A stretch of 11,018 nt of DNA from an uncultured Prevotellaceae bacterium (GCA_946413885.1 CAMKMK010000062.1:1-11018); one strand, 5' to 3'; counted from the first letter of the stretch, positions 1-7,844 are shown. Numbers and translations are program-made. Notes: generated from the sequence alone by a model not told the origin.

Positions 1-102
1 TACAAAGGCAAGCTCTCGTGGAGACAGACCGATGAAGCGTTGGAGATAACCTATCCCTCAGGATGCGACTTAAAAACATCTGTCGTTTTCAAAGTGAACT
101 GA
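1..102 (+). CDS. C-terminal fragment, probable GH29 alpha-L-fucosidase (5' end outside window)
   Basis: The reading frame is open from base 1 and ends at a TGA, giving 33 visible residues. The tail reads GKLSWRQTDEALEITYP and then, after a short loop, SVVFKVN. This pattern (a Lys/Trp strand, a Thr-Asp-x-x-Leu-x-Ile strand, then a final Val-Phe-Lys strand) resembles the C-terminal beta-sandwich of GH29 alpha-L-fucosidases, which release alpha-linked L-fucose from glycans in the periplasm or outside the cell. No catalytic residue lies in the fragment, so the assignment rests on tail resemblance alone. Another glycoside hydrolase with a similar beta-sandwich end is possible. The next gene starts 72 bp downstream on the same strand with no obvious terminator or promoter between, so the two may be co-transcribed. 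Confidence 0.5.
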   Translation, partial: YKGKLSWRQTDEALEITYPSGCDLKTSVVFKVN

Positions 103-174
103 GCTAACGAGGTTGACTTTAAACTATGGACATTGGAGATTAAAGATTGAAATAAAATTATAATTGGTAGAATT

Positions 175-1236
175 ATGAAAAGAAGAGACTTTATCCGCAA
201 TACGGCTATGGCAGGACTGGCTACGGCCTTGCCAGCATCCGTAGGAGCACGCAAGAAACAGGTTCCTCAGACACCAGCACAGAAGGAACCAGAGATTAAC
301 ACAGAGAAGCAGCGCTTCCACTTCCGCCCTGATGGCAAGTTTAAAATCCTGCAGTTCACAGATACGCATTACATCGCGGGTGACAAGCGTTCAGAACGTG
401 CTTTGAAAAACGTCATCGAAATGCTCGATCAAGAAAAACCTGATCTGGTCATCCATACGGGAGACGTCATCTTTGGCAAACCAGCTGAGCAGAGCTTGCA
501 TGAGATATTGGCACCCCTTGGCGAGCGAAAAATCCCCTTTGCCGTAGCGATGGGCAATCATGACGGGCAGTACGACAAGAATCGACACGAGGTAATGGAC
601 ATCATCCGCAGTTTGCCCTATAATGTGAACAAGGGCGTAGAAGGCATCTATGGCGATTCCAATGATTTGATCACCTTATCAGATGAAAATGGGAAAACAG
701 AATGGGCCTTCTATCTTTTTGACTCAGGCGATAGCTGCGGCAATCCTGACATGAAAGGCTACGACTACATCCATTGGGATCAAATTCAGTGGTATCGCCA
801 ATGCAGCCAGAAACTCAAGGCACAAAACGCTGACATCCCCCTTCCATCACTGGCTTTCTTCCACATTCCAATACCTGAATTCACTTTCGGTTTACGTTAT
901 GATACAAATCGCATTCTAAAAGGTAACTTTGGCGAAGAGCCTTGTCCCCCTAACGTCAATTCTGGCCTCTTTGTCTCAATGAAAGAGATGGGTGACGTTC
1001 AAGCCATAATTTGTGGACATGATCACGATGACGACTACGCCATGAAGTGGAGAGGCATGTTCTTCATCTACGGACGCTTCAGCGGTTGTGATACGGTCTA
1101 TAACAATCTGAAGCCTAATGGCGCTCGTATCATTGAGATCGAGAAAGGGAAAGCAGGCTTCCGTTCCTGGGTTCGTTGCTATGGAGGAGAGATTAGCCAA
1201 GACTTACAGTATCCGGAAGCATTCCGTAAGTATTGA
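175..1236 (+). CDS. Secreted calcineurin-like metallophosphoesterase (Dcr2/purple acid phosphatase-like)
   Basis: A 353-residue hydrolase expected to cleave phosphate mono- or diesters with a two-metal centre. All the family blocks are visible in order: DTH (D63, H65), GD (D97), GNHD (N128, H129), a lone metal His at H230 in AFFHIP, and GHDHDDD (H282, H284). The spacing fits the Dcr2-like branch of the superfamily. The N-terminus (KRRDFIRNTAMAGLATALPASVGA) has a twin-arginine-like RRDFIR block, a short hydrophobic stretch and an Ala-x-Ala-like site near residue 25, so export to the periplasm is likely. Whether it uses Tat or Sec cannot be told. The ATG at 175 is chosen because it starts this signal directly; no Shine-Dalgarno is seen, as is usual for Bacteroidetes. 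The substrate is unknown. The upstream fucosidase-like gene suggests a glycan or phospho-glycan context, but that is inference. Confidence 0.9.
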   Translation: MKRRDFIRNTAMAGLATALPASVGARKKQVPQTPAQKEPEINTEKQRFHFRPDGKFKILQFTDTHYIAGDKRSERALKNVIEMLDQEKPDLVIHTGDVIFGKPAEQSLHEILAPLGERKIPFAVAMGNHDGQYDKNRHEVMDIIRSLPYNVNKGVEGIYGDSNDLITLSDENGKTEWAFYLFDSGDSCGNPDMKGYDYIHWDQIQWYRQCSQKLKAQNADIPLPSLAFFHIPIPEFTFGLRYDTNRILKGNFGEEPCPPNVNSGLFVSMKEMGDVQAIICGHDHDDDYAMKWRGMFFIYGRFSGCDTVYNNLKPNGARIIEIEKGKAGFRSWVRCYGGEISQDLQYPEAFRKY

Positions 1237-1252
1237 CAGAAAAAAAACGTGA

Positions 1253-1273
1253 AATTATATCACTTTTATAATT
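1253..1273. repeat. AT-rich 7-7-7 inverted repeat before the promoter of the large secreted protein
   Basis: AATTATA (1253-1259) and TATAATT (1267-1273) are exact reverse complements around a 7-base spacer. The element covers the place where a -33 box would be expected for the -7 box at 1281. It could be an operator, but such AT-rich arms also arise by chance in AT-rich spacers. Confidence 0.4.
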
Positions 1274-1280
1274 AAATATG

Positions 1281-1288
1281 TATCTTTG
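1281..1288 (+). promoter_or_regulatory. Bacteroidetes -7 promoter box (TATCTTTG)
   Basis: TATCTTTG matches the Bacteroidetes primary-sigma -7 consensus TAnnTTTG exactly. No clear TTTG -33 box is found 19-21 bases upstream; that zone is occupied by an AT-rich inverted repeat. Transcription would begin near 1294, giving a leader of about 65 bases before the ATG at 1360. The box lies downstream of the phosphoesterase stop, so the large gene has its own promoter even if read-through also occurs. Confidence 0.7.
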
Positions 1289-1359
1289 CACTGAAAGAGA
1301 GTTCATAACAAACTAAATAAAATAGAAATTAGGTATAATCAACATTAAAAAACTGATTT

Positions 1360-4300
1360 ATGAGAAAGATTCTACTTTGCAGTTTTGCCCTATCTGTGGC
1401 ATGGATGTCAGCCACGGCTCAGGATGCACCTGTTGCTGATCTGTTGGATGTGGAGTTCAACATTGATGGCACAGCTATAGATGTATCGCCCATGAACAAC
1501 ACTGTTGAGTTCATAGGTGAAGGTCCGACGATTGCCTACAATGCAGCCTTTGGCCGCAATGTGGCAACTTTCTACACTAGCTGGTCTGCAAAACCTGCTG
1601 GTTACTACAAGATTAATTTTGAGAACAACCAAGCTTTCCGTGATGCCTTGGCTGACGGTCACAGTTTGGAAATTCTGGTGATGCCTAACTACGCAGGAGC
1701 TCTCGCTGACGTGGAGTGCAAGCCTTTTTCTGCAATGCAGGCAGGTGGCACTGGTTTTTTGATATGCAAGACGGGTAATGGAGGCGGCAAGAATTCGTTC
1801 ACCTTCCTGCCCAATGTAACTACTGACGGCGCCAGTACATGGAGATGGACCACCAGTGGTGTAACTCCCCTCGCTGGCTTCTATTACCATGTGATTGGAG
1901 TATGGAACAAGGAAGAGGGCAAGTCCTATATCTACGTCAACGGTGAACTCATGAATGCCATAGATGCTCCTGGAGATTTACGTTTTGCTAACGAAGGATG
2001 CAACTGGTTCTGTGTAGGTGGAGATGCAAGTGGCAGCGGCGCAGAGGCAGGCTGGACAGGCGACATCATCCTCGCTCGTGTATATGATAAGCCTCTCACA
2101 GGTGAAGATGCCGCTGTCCTCTGGAATATCGTCAAGGAACAGGAGGATAAGGCCAACATGGTAGTTTATTTGGAGGCAGTTGAAGAAGGTCTTCAGTATA
2201 TTGATGGAGTACTTGCCACACAGAGCCTTATGGATGAATACAAAACTGCCCTTGAGACTATGGATGCCTTGACTGAAGGTGGCACAAAGGAAGAATTGGA
2301 AGCACAGTTCGATATTGTGAAGATTTTACGCAATCAGGTGGAAACTTCTGTAGCTGCCTATGAACGTTATTACGAACGTGTACAATATGCCAAAACTTAC
2401 CTTCAGGAAAATACTGATTTCGAAGGTGATGACCGTGAATACATCGAGCAGTACCTTAACGACATCTTTGAGCCAAACGAGGATTATCCCAACGGTTCTT
2501 ATACCTACGTATGGGAGAACCATACGATGACCACTGAGGAAATCACCGCTGAGACCAACTGGGTTGATGAGAAACTGACTGCAGCCATCGAGAACGGATA
2601 CAAACCTGGTGCAGACATTACCAATCTGTTGACCAATGGCAATTTTGCAGACGGCTTCAACGGATGGTCTGGAACCGTTGGTACGAGTACTGCTAAGAGC
2701 AATACCACAGAATATTACGGTGCTGAGACATGGGCTCGTGGATTCGATATGTATCAAACACTGACAGGTTTGGAGAACGGAGTTTATGTATTGACTGCTA
2801 ATGCAGCCTATCGTCCTTTCAATGATCGATACAGTACTTATTATGCTGCCAATATGTATCTCAACGAGAACCGTCTCTTCCTGCCTACCGCTTATGAAAC
2901 ACGTATCTCTGTAGCTGATGCTGTGGACGGAGAAAACTGTTATCTCACACAGAATGGTAGCGACACTTCTCTTGATCTGGAGATTTCTGACGATGAAGGA
3001 AACGTTATTGGATACGGCATACATGGCATGACCAGTATTGCCAATGCCGCAAACGGGGGCCGTGCTCAGAATTATCTGGTAGCTAACGTAACGGATGGTA
3101 CCCTAACCATTGGCTTCGCAAACCCCAACCCCAATGCAAGTACCGACTGGACTGGTATTGCAAATATTCATCTTCTCTATGCCGGCTCATTTGAGGCTGC
3201 CGACCACTATCTTGACGAGACCCTCGCTTGTATGGTGGCACGCGCTCAAGCCATAATTGACATCGTTCCTGAAATGGGTGATAAATACGCACAGAATCCT
3301 AACTGTCCTCGGGTCATCAAGGATAAGCTTCAAGCTGCTGTGAATGCTGTGGCTTCCGCTTCTACCCCTGAAGAGAAATATACCTTGATCGGCACCTTCA
3401 CTGCCCTGTGGAACGAGTTTTGGGATGGCCGTGACGCCTATGTGAAACTGCTCGATGAGACCGAGACCTGCTATAGTATCGTCAGCGACCTCTTTACCGC
3501 AGAAAAACTAAGCAAAGAGGAATATAATCAGATGGAAACCGTTTATGGCAACATATTCAATGCATACGAGCAAGGTACCCTTTCCACCGAGGAAGCTCTT
3601 GCTATGGAACCCTTGAAGGCTACAGGTCTTATTCCCGACGTTGATGAGAATGGTGTCTATCAGATAGCCAACAATGCCCACATGGCTTACTATGCTCTCA
3701 AGGCCGGCTCTGCAGGCAAAGCTATAAATGGAAAACTTCTGGCAGACATTGACTACTTTACTGAAAACCAGATGATGGAGAACTTCTATGGAGAGCTCGA
3801 CGGCAATTATCACACCATCACGGTTGATATACATCGAGCCGCCCGTGGTGCTGCGCTGATCAACAACATGCAGGATGGTTCTTCCGTCAAAAACATGACC
3901 ATCAAGGGTGAGGTGTATAACAGCGACAAGTTTGTGACAGCTGTAGCAGCCAACACCTATAACAGGACCACCATTTCGGGCATCATATCCCTCATCAACG
4001 GACATTCAACTTGTGTGGGTGACTCAGGTAACGGCGGTGTCATGTCATGTAATCGCGGAAGTGCTGTGGTCAAAGACTGTGTCTTTGCCGGTACAATGGA
4101 AGGTGCTGAAGCAATCAACTCAAGCGGTATCGTGGGTTGGACCAATGGTTCTACCTTAATTGAAAACTGCCTCCAGATTGGCGACATCACATTGAATCCT
4201 GAGGGCTGCCGTACCATTGCCCGTGTTCCAGAACAGGTAATCCTTAACAATTGCTACTATAAGACTGCCTTTGGTGCAGAAGAAAGCACTCAGATTACCG

Positions 4301-5352
4301 ACGAGCAATTGGCTAGCGGTGAGGTGTGCTATCTGCTCAACAAGGGCAACACAGAGAACCCCACTTGGTTCCAGACACTGGGCGAGGATCTGTTCCCTGT
4401 GCCCGATCCCTCTCATCAGAAGGTCGGCAAGAAGGCCGACGGCACCTTTACCAACAATGCCAGCGAGTGGGAGGCAGTTGAACCAGGACCAGTTGAGACA
4501 AATCCGAAGGCCGACGTATTTGATGTGGTCTTCTACGAGGACGGCACAGCCGAGGATGTATCTCCCCACCATAGTGATGTGGTAGCCTACGGCGAACCAA
4601 CCACCTACTACAGCGATACCTACCAGCGCTATGTGGCTCACTTCGAGAATCCTTACGGAGGCGTAGCCACCAACTTCTACAAAGGTACAGACTACAATCA
4701 CAACGATGAGATACGCTATGCTTTGGCCAATGGTCACTCCCTCGAGGTGCTCTGTATGAACGACTATCCAGAAACCATACCCAACTCGGAGACCAAGCCC
4801 TTCTCGGCAATGCAGAGCGGCGGTACAGGCTTCCTGGTTTCCACCATCAGCGGTGCCCGCCAGAACGAGCTGACCTTCCTGCCCAACGTCTCCACGTCTG
4901 GTGGCAACACATGGCGATGGGCCACCAGTGGTGTCGTTCCTGAGTCGAAGAAGTTCTATCATATCGTCGGTGTCTGGAACGCCGATGAGGGAAAGGCCTA
5001 CGTCTATGTCGATGGCGAACTCAAGAACACCGTGGATGCTCCAGGTATCTTCAGGCTTGCAAGCTCGGATTGTAACTGGTTTGCCATTGGCGCCGATCCC
5101 TCGGGCCTTTCTACAGCACATGGTTCATGGAATGGTGACGTGGCCATTGCGCGCGCTTACAGCAAGCCCCTCACGGCCAAGGATGTGGAATATCTGTGGA
5201 ATCAGGCAATCAACCCGACAGGCATCGAGAAACTGCCCGAACAAACTGTAATTGCGTTCCCAGGTGGAATTTTCGACCTCAACGGTGTAAGTGTCAAGAA
5301 GACCCGTCAGGGCATCTATATCATCAATGGCAAGAAAGTTCTCGTAAAATAA
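1360..5352 (+). CDS. Large secreted modular protein: duplicated LamG-like lectin domains, CBM-like domain, GLUG-like beta-helix, T9SS-like tail
   Basis: A 1330-residue protein of unknown function, probably cell-surface or extracellular. A signal peptide covers residues 1-21 (ends ATAQ). Residues about 26-260 form a concanavalin/LamG-like sandwich. Residues 262-415 are helical and charged. Residues 416-610 start with TNLLTNGNFADGFNGW, the opening typical of a galactose-binding/CBM-like sandwich. Residues 612-755 are helical again. Residues 758-1000 begin VYQIANNAHMAYYAL and include GELDGNYHTI, SVKNMTIKG and a TDEQLASGEVCYLLN segment, as in GLUG-type beta-helix proteins. Residues 1051-1285 are a second LamG-like copy. 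Residues about 1300-1330 (GIFDLNGVSVKK, GIYIINGKKVLVK) resemble the type IX secretion sorting domain. No glycosidase or protease motif is seen, so binding or adhesion is the best guess. It has its own promoter and terminator, so it is likely monocistronic. Confidence 0.85.
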   Translation: MRKILLCSFALSVAWMSATAQDAPVADLLDVEFNIDGTAIDVSPMNNTVEFIGEGPTIAYNAAFGRNVATFYTSWSAKPAGYYKINFENNQAFRDALADGHSLEILVMPNYAGALADVECKPFSAMQAGGTGFLICKTGNGGGKNSFTFLPNVTTDGASTWRWTTSGVTPLAGFYYHVIGVWNKEEGKSYIYVNGELMNAIDAPGDLRFANEGCNWFCVGGDASGSGAEAGWTGDIILARVYDKPLTGEDAAVLWNIVKEQEDKANMVVYLEAVEEGLQYIDGVLATQSLMDEYKTALETMDALTEGGTKEELEAQFDIVKILRNQVETSVAAYERYYERVQYAKTYLQENTDFEGDDREYIEQYLNDIFEPNEDYPNGSYTYVWENHTMTTEEITAETNWVDEKLTAAIENGYKPGADITNLLTNGNFADGFNGWSGTVGTSTAKSNTTEYYGAETWARGFDMYQTLTGLENGVYVLTANAAYRPFNDRYSTYYAANMYLNENRLFLPTAYETRISVADAVDGENCYLTQNGSDTSLDLEISDDEGNVIGYGIHGMTSIANAANGGRAQNYLVANVTDGTLTIGFANPNPNASTDWTGIANIHLLYAGSFEAADHYLDETLACMVARAQAIIDIVPEMGDKYAQNPNCPRVIKDKLQAAVNAVASASTPEEKYTLIGTFTALWNEFWDGRDAYVKLLDETETCYSIVSDLFTAEKLSKEEYNQMETVYGNIFNAYEQGTLSTEEALAMEPLKATGLIPDVDENGVYQIANNAHMAYYALKAGSAGKAINGKLLADIDYFTENQMMENFYGELDGNYHTITVDIHRAARGAALINNMQDGSSVKNMTIKGEVYNSDKFVTAVAANTYNRTTISGIISLINGHSTCVGDSGNGGVMSCNRGSAVVKDCVFAGTMEGAEAINSSGIVGWTNGSTLIENCLQIGDITLNPEGCRTIARVPEQVILNNCYYKTAFGAEESTQITDEQLASGEVCYLLNKGNTENPTWFQTLGEDLFPVPDPSHQKVGKKADGTFTNNASEWEAVEPGPVETNPKADVFDVVFYEDGTAEDVSPHHSDVVAYGEPTTYYSDTYQRYVAHFENPYGGVATNFYKGTDYNHNDEIRYALANGHSLEVLCMNDYPETIPNSETKPFSAMQSGGTGFLVSTISGARQNELTFLPNVSTSGGNTWRWATSGVVPESKKFYHIVGVWNADEGKAYVYVDGELKNTVDAPGIFRLASSDCNWFAIGADPSGLSTAHGSWNGDVAIARAYSKPLTAKDVEYLWNQAINPTGIEKLPEQTVIAFPGGIFDLNGVSVKKTRQGIYIINGKKVLVK
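1435..2139 (+). repeat. LamG-like domain copy 1 (residues 26-260)
   Basis: This is the first copy of a domain repeated at the other end of the same protein. Shared blocks include KPFSAMQxGGTGFL, TFLPNV, TWRWxTSGVxP, GVWNxxEGKxYxYVxGEL and CNWF. Measured from the first Ala-Asp to the final Trp-Asn, both copies span 229 residues, and the Lys of KPFSAMQ sits 95 residues in from the start in each. The fold assignment to LamG/concanavalin lectins is from pattern (beta-rich, GVWN and YVNGEL strands). No ligand can be named. Confidence 0.75.
4510..5214 (+). repeat. LamG-like domain copy 2 (residues 1051-1285)
   Basis: Second copy of the domain at residues 26-260, almost colinear with it (about one residue of drift near TWRW, restored by the end). 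Its DNA is visibly richer in G and C, and third positions differ widely from copy 1, so the duplication is old or the copies came from different sources. It sits directly before the sorting-like tail. Confidence 0.75.
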
Positions 5353-5382
5353 CAGAAAACAAACATTAAACAATCTTTAATA

Positions 5383-5423
5383 AGTGCCTCTCTCTGGACG
5401 GATCGGAGAGGGGCACTTTTTTT
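5383..5423 (+). terminator. Strong intrinsic terminator after the large secreted protein gene
   Basis: AGTGCCTCTCTC (5383-5394) pairs with GAGAGGGGCACT (5406-5417) over 12 positions with a single G-T wobble. The loop is 11 bases, and a run of seven T follows (5417-5423). It lies 30 bases past the stop codon. Confidence 0.92.
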
Positions 5424-5474
5424 GTTTACATTAATAAGATAAATCGATTCTAATCATCTGTACAATAACTGCAA

Positions 5475-5511
5475 CGGGAAACATTTCACCTCTTACACAT
5501 ATGATTTCCCG
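5475..5511. repeat. CGGGAAA/TTTCCCG inverted repeat upstream of the patatin promoter
   Basis: CGGGAAA (5475-5481) and TTTCCCG (5505-5511) are exact reverse complements with a 23-base spacer. The right arm abuts the palindrome at 5511-5522. There is no T run, so it is not a terminator. A regulator site or chance are both possible. Confidence 0.35.
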
Positions 5512-5522
5512 CAAATATTTGC
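5511..5522. promoter_or_regulatory. Perfect 12-bp palindrome overlapping the -33 box, candidate operator
   Basis: GCAAATATTTGC reads the same on both strands. Its right half contains the TTTG (5518-5521) used as -33 box of the patatin promoter, the classic placement for a repressor site. Which protein would bind it cannot be told from this window. Confidence 0.4.
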
Positions 5523-5549
5523 AGATTTCAGTTTTATTTTCGAATTTTG
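5518..5549 (+). promoter_or_regulatory. Promoter of the patatin-like gene (TTTG-N20-GAATTTTG)
   Basis: TTTG at 5518-5521 is followed after 20 bases by GAATTTTG at 5542-5549, which matches the Bacteroidetes -7 box TAnnTTTG except for its first base. Transcription would start near 5556. That would leave the in-frame ATG at 5559 almost leaderless and favours the ATG at 5607 as the true start. Confidence 0.6.
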
Positions 5550-5606
5550 TAAAAGATTATGCTTAGTTACGTGTTTTCAGTAAATGATTCAACTAATAGA
5601 TACTCT

Positions 5607-7820
5607 ATGAAACGTCGCATTCTTTTCCTCATTCTAACCATATTGTTTACTGTCCCATGCATTAGCGAAGTCCCTCGAAGAAAGGTAGCCGTAGTACTTT
5701 CTGGAGGTGGAGCCAAGGGAGTCGCCCACATCGGAGTTCTTAAAGTCATCGAGAAGGCTGGTATCCCTGTTGATATCGTAACTGGAACCTCGATGGGAAG
5801 TATCGTTGGTGGACTCTATAGTATAGGGTACACACCTCAGCAGTTGGATTCCATCGTGCGGAGTCAAGACTGGCTCTATCTGCTTTCCGACAATGAGAAC
5901 TTAAGGAATCAGAGCATTGAGGACCGTGAGAAGAAAAACACCTATATACTAAGCAAACATCTTACTCTTAGTAAACGACAAATATCTGCAGGGGGTATAA
6001 TCAAGGGGAAAAACCTGCAAACGCTCTTTCGATGCTTGACAGAAGGATACACTGACTCTATCAGTTTTGATGTTTTCCCACGCAAATTCGCATGTGTGGC
6101 AACAGACTTGGTTACAAACAACGAGTATGATTTTCATAGTGGAGTTCTCGCTGAAGCCATTCGTTCCAGTATGTCCATCCCAGCCGCTTTCGCACCTGTC
6201 AAAAAGGGTGATATGGTACTGATAGATGGAGGCATGTGCAACAACTACCCAGCCGATTTAGCTCGTGATATGGGTGCCGAATATATCATCGGCTCCACTG
6301 TACAAGGACCAGAAAAGACCGCACAAGACCTGCGTAACACCATGTCCGTTGTGAGTCAGATAATCGACATAAACTGTAAACGTAAATATGACGACAATCT
6401 CGCTATTACAGACATACCTATCCGTGTTGACACCAAACCCTATGGAACTACCAGTTTCAGCGCTGAGGCGGTTGACACCCTGATTCGTCGTGGCGAAGAG
6501 GAAGCTATGCGACATTGGGATGAACTGGTCGCCTTGAGACGAGAATTGGGCTTGCCCGATGACTATAAAGTGGAACCCATCCGCGATCAGCAACCCATCT
6601 CGATGTCACAGAAGCACAAAGTGGATCATTTCAATTTTATCAACATCAACCCTCATCACGAGAAATTCCTGCGCAACAAATTCTCGCTCAAAGACGGTGA
6701 CAGCATCGATTACAACCGTGCAGAACAGGTTACCACTTCTATGCGTATAGATCTTTTCTACAACGGTGCCGACTACAATCTGACACACCAGCCCGAAGGT
6801 CAAGTCATGTCATTCGAGGCAGGACCAAAGACAGGAGCAGAATTCAACATAGGAGCCAGGTTCGATACGGAGGAAATGGCTGCTTTGCTAATCACTTGCA
6901 AGTTGCCCATGCACACCAAGTTGCCACTCAGTTTTGACACAAACGTCCGCTTAGGAAAACGAATCAAGGCACGAGAGGAAATGATTTTCCATCCAATCAG
7001 TTTCACCAAACTGCGCCTGTCTTATGAGTACAACCACAACGACATCAACATCTACAATCATGGTGACCGAACCTACAACACTACTTTCAGCTACCATAAT
7101 GTGGATGCAACCTTATTGGACTTCAATGTTCGTAATTTCAATTGCACACTCTTTGGACGATGGGAATACTATCACATGGACAAAGTTCTTACCGATCCAG
7201 ACATCATCATAGACATGAAATTCCGTCCACAAAATGAGCATTACTACAGCTATCATTTCCGTACCCAATACAACTCTGAGAATGATTGGTACTTCCCCAC
7301 TCGTGGTTCACGTCTCAGAGCAGGATTTGGTTATTACACAGACAATTTCGCCAAATACAATGATCATTGGGGATTTTCTGCAACGGATGCCTCCTGGCGT
7401 ATAGCCATCCCTCTTTCCAAACGATTTGTTCTCCAACCCCTTCTTTATGGTCGATTGCTGCTTGGAAAGGAAATATGTCCCATGATGTCTAACATCATTG
7501 GCGGCAATCATTTTAGGCATTATCTGAATCAGCAGATGCCATTTGCTGGAATCGGACACGTAGAACCCGTTGATGACCAAATCATCGCAGCCCAACTCAA
7601 AGCGCAACAGCGTATCGTCAAGAGCATATATCTGATAGCCAGAGTAAATTATGCCAAATCTGCTGACAAGCTTCGCAACATTCTGCAGGGTCACGATCTA
7701 TGGGGAGCACAGATTGGTGCATACTACAAGACAATCCTTGGCCCGTTAGGAGCTCACGCAGGATGGAGTAATCGTACCAAGAAACCAAACTTCTACATCA
7801 ATTTGGGATACGAATTCTAA
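5607..7820 (+). CDS. Patatin-like phospholipase fused to a BamA/Omp85-type outer-membrane barrel
   Basis: A 737-residue protein expected to hydrolyse acyl esters of phospholipids. After a signal peptide (MKRRILFLILTILFTVPCIS), the patatin domain shows the oxyanion block GGGAKG at 33-38, the nucleophile elbow GTSMG with Ser62, and the catalytic Asp207 in IDGGMCNNYP, so the Ser-Asp dyad is intact. A POTRA-like segment (about 340-393, HFNFININ) leads into a beta-strand-rich region of alternating aromatics that ends in LGYEF. A terminal Phe is typical of outer-membrane barrels. The architecture is that of PlpD/FplA-like type Vd proteins and their Bacteroidetes relatives. An upstream in-frame ATG at 5559 would add 16 polar residues before the signal peptide. 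The start at 5607 is preferred because it puts the signal at the N-terminus and fits the promoter. It appears to be transcribed alone. Confidence 0.9.
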   Translation: MKRRILFLILTILFTVPCISEVPRRKVAVVLSGGGAKGVAHIGVLKVIEKAGIPVDIVTGTSMGSIVGGLYSIGYTPQQLDSIVRSQDWLYLLSDNENLRNQSIEDREKKNTYILSKHLTLSKRQISAGGIIKGKNLQTLFRCLTEGYTDSISFDVFPRKFACVATDLVTNNEYDFHSGVLAEAIRSSMSIPAAFAPVKKGDMVLIDGGMCNNYPADLARDMGAEYIIGSTVQGPEKTAQDLRNTMSVVSQIIDINCKRKYDDNLAITDIPIRVDTKPYGTTSFSAEAVDTLIRRGEEEAMRHWDELVALRRELGLPDDYKVEPIRDQQPISMSQKHKVDHFNFININPHHEKFLRNKFSLKDGDSIDYNRAEQVTTSMRIDLFYNGADYNLTHQPEGQVMSFEAGPKTGAEFNIGARFDTEEMAALLITCKLPMHTKLPLSFDTNVRLGKRIKAREEMIFHPISFTKLRLSYEYNHNDINIYNHGDRTYNTTFSYHNVDATLLDFNVRNFNCTLFGRWEYYHMDKVLTDPDIIIDMKFRPQNEHYYSYHFRTQYNSENDWYFPTRGSRLRAGFGYYTDNFAKYNDHWGFSATDASWRIAIPLSKRFVLQPLLYGRLLLGKEICPMMSNIIGGNHFRHYLNQQMPFAGIGHVEPVDDQIIAAQLKAQQRIVKSIYLIARVNYAKSADKLRNILQGHDLWGAQIGAYYKTILGPLGAHAGWSNRTKKPNFYINLGYEF

Positions 7821-7844
7821 GTAATTTGTGATGTTTGAAAGGTC

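Noticed and set aside
1360..1383. Lipoprotein signal in the large protein (LLCS at residues 5-8)
   Set aside because: The Cys at residue 7 comes too early to follow a hydrophobic core; the better cleavage site is the ATAQ near residue 21.
4156..5121. 321-codon open frame on the minus strand inside the large secreted protein gene
   Set aside because: It is fully antisense to a well-supported domain (LamG-like copy 2 and beta-helix) and its translation shows no recognisable motif or signal; it is a by-product of codon bias. Similar antisense frames at 2326-3024 and 3508-4005 were rejected for the same reason.
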